Of a stretch of 6,564 bases of DNA, positions 1-5,449 are shown piece by piece. The position numbers and the translations under genes were made by a program. The notes under the pieces were generated by a model that was not told where the DNA came from, ran no database searches, and saw only the letters and a program-made list of their open reading frames with translations. The stretch covers positions 40,318 through 46,881 of the forward strand of contig DPHB01000065.1 in the NCBI GenBank assembly GCA_003521845.1, read 5' to 3'. The stretch is from Oceanospirillaceae bacterium. GTDB lineage: Bacteria; Pseudomonadota; Gammaproteobacteria; Pseudomonadales; Balneatricaceae. How positions within the stretch are numbered: position 1 is the first letter of the stretch; each line of letters opens with the position of its first letter.

Positions 1-1324
1 CGTGGGATTCGTGTCGCCAGATATTGCCCATCACTCCCATAGTTGAGATGGGGTGTGGCGGCATCCAAGCGGGTTTGGGTGACTGCAAGTGCTTGCGCAA
101 TACTTCACTATCAAATCCAGCCACATGTTCAGCGATAAGTTTACCCGAAGCTGTTCCGCGTGCTACACCGAGGCCATTTTGACATACGGCACCATAAAGG
201 TTGTTGCCTAGAGTACCGAACAAGGTACCTTCGTTGCGCGTCAGACAAAGCAAACCACCCCAAGAAAATTCAAATTCCAATTCCGGTAATTGCTTACCAA
301 AACGGCGCATGTATGATTGACGATGCATGTCTTTTAAACCATCTATCACGCCTTGATCGTAGCGCATCTTATAACCCGATTTAATACCGGTACGCACTAC
401 CAAACGCTGATCGGCGGTACGCTTGATGGTGGCCCCAGCGGGGTGAGATGGCACTAGACCCCATTGTTTTTCGCCGCCTAACAGGGTTTGTTGTTGCTCG
501 CTCATGACCTTTGTCATACTGGCGAATAGCATAATGGGTAACAGGTTACTTTTGCTGAAGCCAAACATGCCAGCAAAGCCGTTGTTACACAGCAAAACCT
601 TGTCTGCTTGAATGTTGGCATGAGGTGTTTGCAACCTGTGTGGCTGCCCCCATTCATAAGCCGTAATGGGCGTGTTTTCATAGAGGCTGACATTAGCGGG
701 TAGGTTATCGGCCAAACCCCTTACAAAAGCCGCTGGCTGCAAAGCTACCGTACCCGGTGTATGCACACCTGAATGGTAATAATCGATGCCAGTCACAGAT
801 TGCATCTGTTCACCCGTCAAAGGCGTGTAAGCTTCACCAAGAGCATCTAAGCCACGCATAAAGGCCGTATGACTCTTGGCCCCTTGGGCCGTGGCAGCAG
901 CATGGATTTTGCCCGTTTCACTCCAATCACAATCGAAACCATAGCGTTGTACTAGCGCACGACCATAGTCGATGGCACAACGGTTAACGTTGATGATTTG
1001 CTGATCGGCCGCATTTACCCCAACATCAGAACTAGTATAAGAATCCGAGTCAAGCGTATGCGGCAGGTCAATCATAAAGCCCGAATTGCGCCCACTGCTG
1101 GCCATACCAATAGACAAGGCATCAACCATGACAATATGCCAATCGGGTTTCAGCTCTGCTAAGCGATGAGCGGCACTCAAACCAGCAAATCCGGCTCCCA
1201 GAATTAAGGCATCAGCTTTGATATCCGCACTAAGAACTGGTTGTGTTTGACGCTCAGGCAGGCTATTAAACCACCCGCTGTCATTGGGGTATTGGGGAAG
1301 TTTGTTGACCAGATTGGGCATCAT
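1..1324 (-). CDS. FAD-dependent oxidoreductase, DadA/PuuB-like (DAO family), C-terminus cut by window edge
   Basis: This is a flavoenzyme of the D-amino-acid oxidase fold, which oxidises the C-N bond of an amino acid or amine using FAD. The frame is open for 441 codons from 1324 to the window edge with no stop. The N-terminal Rossmann motif is GAGFAG at residues 43-48, with an acidic residue (D68) ending the second strand of that fold. The flavin-contacting SSGRNSG stretch follows at 76-82. Near the end, YGAVCQNGLGVARG (377-390) fits the C-terminal FAD-binding segment of the family. Relatives such as PuuB are about 425-440 residues, so little should be missing. Two adjacent ATG codons (1324 and 1321) can start it. 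The AAGG at 1329-1332 is better spaced for the second. It follows the aldehyde dehydrogenase gene but a long palindrome lies between them. The substrate is not readable from sequence. Neighbours suggest cis-4-hydroxy-D-proline, and a polyamine-derived or other amino-acid substrate is the alternative. Confidence 0.85.
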   Translation of the reverse strand, partial: MMPNLVNKLPQYPNDSGWFNSLPERQTQPVLSADIKADALILGAGFAGLSAAHRLAELKPDWHIVMVDALSIGMASSGRNSGFMIDLPHTLDSDSYTSSDVGVNAADQQIINVNRCAIDYGRALVQRYGFDCDWSETGKIHAAATAQGAKSHTAFMRGLDALGEAYTPLTGEQMQSVTGIDYYHSGVHTPGTVALQPAAFVRGLADNLPANVSLYENTPITAYEWGQPHRLQTPHANIQADKVLLCNNGFAGMFGFSKSNLLPIMLFASMTKVMSEQQQTLLGGEKQWGLVPSHPAGATIKRTADQRLVVRTGIKSGYKMRYDQGVIDGLKDMHRQSYMRRFGKQLPELEFEFSWGGLLCLTRNEGTLFGTLGNNLYGAVCQNGLGVARGTASGKLIAEHVAGFDSEVLRKHLQSPKPAWMPPHPISTMGVMGNIWRHESH

Positions 1325-1326
1325 TG

Positions 1327-1332
1327 CACCTT
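1327..1332 (-). promoter_or_regulatory. Ribosome binding site deciding the oxidoreductase start
   Basis: Read on the minus strand the site is AAGGTG. The AAGG core lies 4 nt before the ATG at 1324 and 7 nt before the in-frame ATG at 1321. The usual 5-9 nt spacing favours 1321 as the main start, giving a protein one residue shorter. Confidence 0.55.
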
Positions 1333-1349
1333 ATTAATCGGTAATACTC

Positions 1350-1426
1350 GGGGCCAGAGAATAATGGGGGTCAGAGTAACATTAATTTATTTAATGTTAC
1401 TCTGACCCCCATTATTCTCTGGCCCC
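1350..1426. repeat. Long perfect palindrome (36-bp arms, 5-nt loop), REP/RAYT-type element candidate
   Basis: The left arm 1350-1385 and the right arm 1391-1426 are exact reverse complements, around the loop TTTAT (1386-1390). Each arm contains the word GGGGTCAGAGTAACATTAA. As I recall, GGGGTCAGAGTAA-type words recur in many gammaproteobacterial genomes next to REP-associated tyrosine (Y1/IS200-like) transposases, and that origin is an inference here. The element fills most of the gap between the aldehyde dehydrogenase stop (21 nt away) and the oxidoreductase start (25 nt away). No transposase is encoded in the window. In the minus-strand transcript it would form a very stable hairpin. No U-tract follows, so it is not a standard intrinsic terminator. 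It could still reduce read-through or protect the upstream mRNA from 3' exonucleases. Confidence 0.9.
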
Positions 1427-1447
1427 CATTGATTTTGCATGTTACAG

Positions 1448-2962
1448 CTAATCTAATTCTGCATCAGATTCCGTAGTCAGGTCCAACCACACGGTCTTTA
1501 GCTCGGTGTACTGGTCATGAGCATGCAAGCCATTATCACGACCACCGAAACCAGACTGCTTGTAACCGCCAAATGGCGTCGCCATATTGCCTTCACCGTA
1601 GCAGTTAATGGTGACAGTACCGGCTTTGATAGCCTTGGCCATGTTATGGGCACGGCGTACATTGCTGGTAAATACGGAGGCGGCTAGACCATAGCAGGTA
1701 TCATTGGCTAGACTTACAGCTTCTGCGGCACTGTTTACGGTTAAAATGGACAACACAGGACCAAAGATTTCGTCACGGGCAATGGTCATGTCTGGGGTAA
1801 CATCATCAAAAATGGTCGGTTCAATAAAGTAACCACTGCCAATATCCATCGACTTGCCACCAGCTAATAAGGTGGCGCCCTCTTCCTGGCCCTTGGCTAT
1901 ATAACCCATAACCTTATTGAAGTGTTCCTCAGAAATCATGGATCCCAAGGTAAAATGTGGATCCATTGGATCACCCGTGGCCCAATCGCGGATTTTTTCT
2001 AATAACTTGGACAGCAATTGCTCTTTAATGGCTGAGTGCACTATCAATCGCGAGTTAGAAGAACAATTCTCACCCATGTTCCAAAACACGGCTGTTAGCA
2101 CTTGTTCGGCTACGTCGTCTAAACGTTCGGCGTCATCTAGTACAACACATGGATTTTTACCTCCACATTCAAGCACCACCTTTTTCAAATTGCTTTCTGC
2201 AGAGTACTTAAGGAAATAACGGCCGACTTCTGTGGAACCCGTAAATGACACCCCATCAATGTCCATATGACGGCCAATGGCCTGACCACAAGACTCACCT
2301 AAACCAGGTAGCACGTTGAGCACGCCAGCGGGAATACCTGCTTCATGGGCAAGCTCCGCCATACGTAGGCAGGTCATGCTGGTTTCTTCGGCAGGTTTTA
2401 AAATCAAACTGTTACCTGCGGCAAGGGCTGGGCCTAATTTCCAAGCGGCCATGAGCATGGGAAAGTTCCATGGCAATACTGCTGCAACCACTCCTAGCGG
2501 CTCACGGATCACCATAGCCACCGCGTCATCACCCGCTGGGGCCACTTGATCGTAGATCTTGTCGATGGCTTCGGCATGCCATTGAATGCAGGCAATGGTT
2601 TCTTCCATATCAATGCTTACGCAATCGCGAATAGGTTTGCCGCTATCCAAGGCTTCCATTACTGCCAACTCGTGGCTATGGCGGCGCAATAGTTTTACAA
2701 ACTTGATCATGACCTGCTTACGCTCGGTAGGATCCATCTTGCTCCACACACCACTTTCAAAGGCTTCGCGCGCTTTTTGTACAGCTTCGTTAACATCGGC
2801 TTCATCACAAGCGGCAACGTTGGCTAGATGCTCACCGGTAGCTGGGTTAATAGTGGCAAAGGTGCCACCGTTTTGTGCCGCGCTAAAGTGGCCGTTAATA
2901 AAGGCGTTGGTCGGTAGGTTTAGGCCTGCCGCAATGGCTTGATAATCTTGTTTCGATAACAT
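1448..2962 (-). CDS. NAD(P)-dependent aldehyde dehydrogenase, PuuC/KauB-like
   Basis: This cytosolic enzyme oxidises an aldehyde to the carboxylic acid with NAD(P)+. Its 504 residues cover the full family length (PuuC is about 495). The visible landmarks are the oxyanion Asn in PWNFP (N166), the cofactor Lys in LKP (K189), FTGSTEVG (240-247) at the nucleotide-binding site, the general base in LECGGK (E265), the catalytic Cys in NMGENC (C300) and EIFGPV (398-403). The start at 2962 is supported by the N-terminal segment ending in FINGHF, which aligns with FINGEY near the same position in PuuC. AAGGA lies about 10 nt upstream, just after the stop of the preceding lyase gene 16 nt away, so the two are probably co-transcribed. 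Beside a DapA-family protein, 2-oxoglutarate semialdehyde is a good candidate substrate. Overall resemblance to PuuC/KauB would also allow a gamma-amino or guanidino aldehyde. The residues after the nucleophile (SSNSR) differ from the IAGTR and TAGSR of PuuC and KauB. Confidence 0.93.
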   Translation of the reverse strand: MLSKQDYQAIAAGLNLPTNAFINGHFSAAQNGGTFATINPATGEHLANVAACDEADVNEAVQKAREAFESGVWSKMDPTERKQVMIKFVKLLRRHSHELAVMEALDSGKPIRDCVSIDMEETIACIQWHAEAIDKIYDQVAPAGDDAVAMVIREPLGVVAAVLPWNFPMLMAAWKLGPALAAGNSLILKPAEETSMTCLRMAELAHEAGIPAGVLNVLPGLGESCGQAIGRHMDIDGVSFTGSTEVGRYFLKYSAESNLKKVVLECGGKNPCVVLDDAERLDDVAEQVLTAVFWNMGENCSSNSRLIVHSAIKEQLLSKLLEKIRDWATGDPMDPHFTLGSMISEEHFNKVMGYIAKGQEEGATLLAGGKSMDIGSGYFIEPTIFDDVTPDMTIARDEIFGPVLSILTVNSAAEAVSLANDTCYGLAASVFTSNVRRAHNMAKAIKAGTVTINCYGEGNMATPFGGYKQSGFGGRDNGLHAHDQYTELKTVWLDLTTESDAELD

Positions 2963-2978
2963 GCTAGGACGTTCCTTT

Positions 2979-3899
2979 TTATTTCGCTTTGGCAGCCGAT
3001 TCGGCCAGAATATTTGCTACAGTGGATTGGACAATTTCCACAGTTACCTCAAATTCACGCCGCATTTCTTTGGTCAAACCACGTAATGGCTTACGTACAG
3101 GGCCTGCGGCCATGCCTTGTAGTTCACAACCAAACTTGATGCTTTGTACAAACTTACCACCTTGTTCTAAGGCTTTCATCATGGGCAACAGAGCCGTCAT
3201 GATGCGGCGCCCCTTATCAAAGTCTTTTTCTACTGCACAGGCTTGATACAAGGCATAGTGTTCTTTAGGTAGGAAGTTGGATGCACCAGCCACCCAGCTA
3301 CGGGCACCCCACGCAAAAAATTCCAAAGCTTGGTCATCCATGCCAACGCACAATTGAATATGTGGATAGTGACGAGCAAGTAGATGCAAGCGGTTGATGT
3401 CACCGCTGCTTTCCTTAATTGCACAGAAATTAGGGCGCTGACTCACACGCTGCATAAACTCTTCATCCATGGGGGCATTGGTGCGGTCGGGAAAGTTATA
3501 TAACATCACTGGCAAATCTGTTACACGCTCTACAGATAAGCAATGTTGTACTAGCTCCAAGGAAGTTGGACAGGCGTAATAAGGGGCACCTAACAGCAAA
3601 CAATCAGCACCCACACGTTCGGCTTCTCGGGCATAGTCTTCGGCATCTTCCGTGCGTAAGGCACCAACACCACAGATCAAAGGCACGCGACCTTGTGTCA
3701 CTTCACGGGCAATTTCCATGGTACGCACACGCTCTTGCTTGGTCATAGCATAGTATTCGCCCGTAGTACCGCCCACGATAATACCTTGCATACCGGCCTC
3801 AATGGTGCGATTCATGTTATCTGCATAGGCTTTCTCGTCGATAGAAAAGTCATCGGCAAAAGGCGTGATCACCGGTACATATATTCCTTCAAACTGCAT
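2979..3899 (-). CDS. DapA/N-acetylneuraminate lyase family protein, probably a catabolic lyase or deaminase
   Basis: This is a class I aldolase-type TIM barrel that works through a Schiff base between an active-site lysine and a 2-oxo acid. Its 306 residues are typical for the family. The substrate-carboxylate loop GGTTGE is at 43-48, the catalytic Tyr is in LYNFPDRTN (Y134, with the following R139 kept), and the Schiff-base Lys is in AIKESSGD (K162). WVAGASN (202-208) corresponds to the late glycine-rich segment. It is the first gene of a leftward set with an aldehyde dehydrogenase and an FAD oxidoreductase. That context argues for catabolism rather than lysine synthesis. The best guess is 1-pyrroline-4-hydroxy-2-carboxylate deaminase of hydroxyproline breakdown. 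The double Thr in GGTTGE speaks against 5-dehydro-4-deoxyglucarate dehydratase, which as I recall has GGTGEF. AAAAGG at 3908-3913 lies 8 nt before the ATG and supports this start. Confidence 0.9.
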   Translation of the reverse strand: MQFEGIYVPVITPFADDFSIDEKAYADNMNRTIEAGMQGIIVGGTTGEYYAMTKQERVRTMEIAREVTQGRVPLICGVGALRTEDAEDYAREAERVGADCLLLGAPYYACPTSLELVQHCLSVERVTDLPVMLYNFPDRTNAPMDEEFMQRVSQRPNFCAIKESSGDINRLHLLARHYPHIQLCVGMDDQALEFFAWGARSWVAGASNFLPKEHYALYQACAVEKDFDKGRRIMTALLPMMKALEQGGKFVQSIKFGCELQGMAAGPVRKPLRGLTKEMRREFEVTVEIVQSTVANILAESAAKAK

Positions 3900-3932
3900 A
3901 TCTGCAACCTTTTGGTTGAATCAAAAGAAGCC

Positions 3933-3961
3933 AGCATATAAGTGGTAGTAGCTAGGGTCAA
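3933..3961 (-). promoter_or_regulatory. Candidate sigma70 promoter of the lyase/dehydrogenase/oxidoreductase set
   Basis: On the minus strand a -35 box TTGACC (3956-3961, 5 of 6 consensus) is followed after 17 nt by TATGCT (3933-3938, 4 of 6). Transcription would start near 3926, leaving a leader of about 26 nt that carries the AAGG ribosome site of the lyase gene. No regulator gene is in the window, and I recognise no operator in the rest of this 165-base divergent spacer (3900-4064). Confidence 0.5.
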
Positions 3962-4064
3962 ACGACATTTTAGCCAAACAATCAATTACATTAAGTTATG
4001 CATGCCGACAACAACAAAACTATGCTAAGCTTGCCAACCTTCAATATTCCTACCTAACAACTCA

Positions 4065-5201
4065 ATGCAACTCATCGCCCACCAGAGCATCGATAGCGTT
4101 TTATACTCAGATTGGTCTCATCATCAAGGTAGCCATACGCCCTTCACACGCTACGAATTTCACCAGTGCCTTGAGCATAGCGGTTGTGTCGGCGGAGACA
4201 CTGGCTGGCAACCTTTGCATCTAGAACTGGTTGACCTAGGCAAGCCCGTGGCCTTAATACCCGGCTATTTAAAAACCCACTCGTGGGGTGAGTACGTCTT
4301 TGACTTTGCTTGGGCCGAAGCTCATGAACGCTACCAACGCCCCTACTACCCCAAACTAATCGCAGCGGTGCCCTTCACACCTTGCGCAGGACCTCGCCTG
4401 CTACTGGCACCCGATGTAGAGTTAGCTAAGGTGACCCAAGAGCTCGCCGTACAACTTCCCTTTATCGCTCGTGAATATGGCTTTCATAGTTGGCATTGGC
4501 TCTTTGCCCAACAACAGGACTGGCCAGCCGCAACAAAGACACCTTGGCATCAGCGCTTAGGCTGCCAATACCACTGGTACAACCAAGGCTATAGCGACTT
4601 TAGCGATTTCCTAGGCCAATTAGCCTCGCGTAAACGCAAAAACCTGCGTAAAGAACGCGCCCAAATTGCCGACCAAGGCATCCAGTTTAATTGGATCGAA
4701 GGCCAAGATATTAGCAACCAACAACTACAGGAATTCTTTGCCTGTTATGCTAACACCTACCATGTACGTGGCCGCCGTCCATACTTAAACCTAGAATTCT
4801 TTCAGCTATTGCAGCAAAAAATGCCCCAACAGATAGTGCTAATGCAGGCCCAACAAAGCGATAACAACCTTGCCTACGCATGGTACTTCAAAGATAAGAA
4901 CACCCTATATGGGCGCTATTGGGGCAGCATGGAAAACATCGCTCTACTGCACTTCGAAACCTGTTACTACCAAGGCATCGACTACTGCATCGCCAATCAG
5001 CTGCAACACTTTGATGCCGGAGCCCAAGGGGAACACAAGCTGGCCCGTGGTTTTATCCCACAAGCCACCCATTCCTACCACTGGCTACAAGAAGCCGGCT
5101 TTGACCAAGCCATTGATCAGTTCTGTCAAGAAGAAGCTGCTCATATCAATAAATACATGCAATGGGCTGACACCAAGACACCTTATCGTGACGACCTCTA
5201 A
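4065..5201 (+). CDS. GNAT/FemAB-like protein of the COG3146 (DUF482) family
   Basis: This complete 378-residue protein belongs to a conserved proteobacterial family related to the FemAB/GNAT acyltransferase fold, often labelled 'peptidoglycan biosynthesis/recognition' without a proven reaction. I recognise the family from several blocks. Near the N-terminus are HSWGEYVFDFAWAEAHER (72-89) and YYPKLIAAVPFTPCAGPRLL (94-113). A basic segment SRKRKNLRKER follows at 188-198. Toward the C-terminus are LYGRYWGS (281-288), CYYQGIDYCI (300-309) and AGAQGEHKLARGFIP (318-332). There is no signal peptide or membrane segment, so it should be cytosolic. The ATG at 4065 gives the family's usual N-terminal length but has no clear Shine-Dalgarno sequence upstream (the preceding bases are pyrimidine- and A-rich). 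It is divergent from the catabolic set and separated from fadH by repeats, so it probably forms its own transcript. Family assignment is firm and the biochemical function is unknown. Confidence 0.88.
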   Translation: MQLIAHQSIDSVLYSDWSHHQGSHTPFTRYEFHQCLEHSGCVGGDTGWQPLHLELVDLGKPVALIPGYLKTHSWGEYVFDFAWAEAHERYQRPYYPKLIAAVPFTPCAGPRLLLAPDVELAKVTQELAVQLPFIAREYGFHSWHWLFAQQQDWPAATKTPWHQRLGCQYHWYNQGYSDFSDFLGQLASRKRKNLRKERAQIADQGIQFNWIEGQDISNQQLQEFFACYANTYHVRGRRPYLNLEFFQLLQQKMPQQIVLMQAQQSDNNLAYAWYFKDKNTLYGRYWGSMENIALLHFETCYYQGIDYCIANQLQHFDAGAQGEHKLARGFIPQATHSYHWLQEAGFDQAIDQFCQEEAAHINKYMQWADTKTPYRDDL

Positions 5202-5204
5202 TCA

Positions 5205-5377
5205 TGTAGGTCGGGTTTTATACCCAAAACACTAAGTAGGGCACGCTGACCGGACATTTTTTTATTTGTCCGGCTGTAAGTCGGATTTTAGCCGGTCTTG
5301 TCGGACTGATACCCAAAGCATTCGCTATGCTTCACGGGGCACGCTGAGTCCGACCTACAAGTTATCGCCCGACCTAC
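5205..5377. repeat. Mosaic of REP-like imperfect repeats and palindromes between genes
   Basis: Two diverged units begin with TGTAGGTCGGGTTTTA (5205-5220) and TGTAAGTCGGATTTTA (5275-5290), which match at 14 of 16 positions. Both units also share ATACCCAAA (5220-5228 and 5309-5317) and GGGCACGCTGA (5239-5249 and 5337-5347). Inverted copies of the start word close the region: TCCGACCTACA (5349-5359) and CCCGACCTAC (5368-5377). Hairpins inside include CCGGACA/TGTCCGG (5250-5256 with 5267-5273), GTCGGACT/AGTCCGAC (5300-5307 with 5347-5354) and AAGCAT/ATGCTT (5316-5321 with 5327-5332). This resembles dispersed non-coding repeats common between genes in gammaproteobacteria. It starts 4 nt after the GNAT stop and may end or stabilise that transcript. 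It does not look coding. Confidence 0.8.
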
Positions 5378-5388
5378 TAGTCATCAAT

Positions 5389-5417
5389 TTGACCGCAGGC
5401 TTATTTACGCCTAATGT
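5389..5417 (+). promoter_or_regulatory. Candidate promoter of fadH
   Basis: A -35 box TTGACC (5389-5394, 5 of 6 consensus) is followed after 17 nt by a weak -10 box TAATGT (5412-5417, 3 of 6). The predicted start near 5424 leaves a leader of about 26 nt before the fadH ATG. It sits just outside the repeat mosaic, so fadH probably has its own promoter rather than relying on the GNAT gene. Confidence 0.4.
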
Positions 5418-5429
5418 GTCACCATCATT

Positions 5430-5443
5430 AAAACAAATGTTTG
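5430..5443 (+). promoter_or_regulatory. PsrA-like operator overlapping the fadH leader
   Basis: The sequence AAAAC-AAAT-GTTTG matches the PsrA consensus [G/C]AAAC-N4-GTTT[G/C] at all but the first base. PsrA is a TetR-family repressor that, in Pseudomonas and other gammaproteobacteria, controls beta-oxidation genes and is released by long-chain fatty acids. The site lies 6 nt before the fadH ATG and just downstream of the predicted transcription start, a position that fits repression. The AT-rich context makes a chance match possible. Confidence 0.4.
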
Positions 5444-5449
5444 AAAACT

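Noticed and set aside
160..384. Plus-strand open frame of 74 codons
   Set aside because: It lies opposite the oxidoreductase, whose frame is continuous with clear FAD motifs. The 74-residue product shows no recognisable motif.
1917..2942. Three plus-strand open frames opposite the aldehyde dehydrogenase
   Set aside because: They are antisense shadows of a full-length conserved enzyme. The products are Ser/Ala-rich low-complexity strings with no family resemblance.
2979..3899. Biosynthetic dihydrodipicolinate synthase (dapA)
   Set aside because: Neighbours are an aldehyde dehydrogenase and an FAD amine oxidoreductase, not lysine or cell-wall genes, and the active-site loop reads YNFPDRTN rather than the YNVPSRTG of E. 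coli DapA.
2989..3941. Several short frames on both strands over the DapA-like gene
   Set aside because: They overlap a conserved 306-residue protein with all catalytic motifs in place, and none has its own motif.
4870..5235. 121-codon plus-strand frame overlapping the end of the GNAT gene
   Set aside because: It is an alternative frame inside the conserved CYYQGIDYCI/AGAQGEHK region and runs into the repeat mosaic.
5250..5273. Hairpin CCGGACA/TGTCCGG as an intrinsic terminator of the GNAT gene
   Set aside because: The T-run is in the loop rather than after the stem, so it does not have terminator architecture. It is kept as part of the repeat mosaic.
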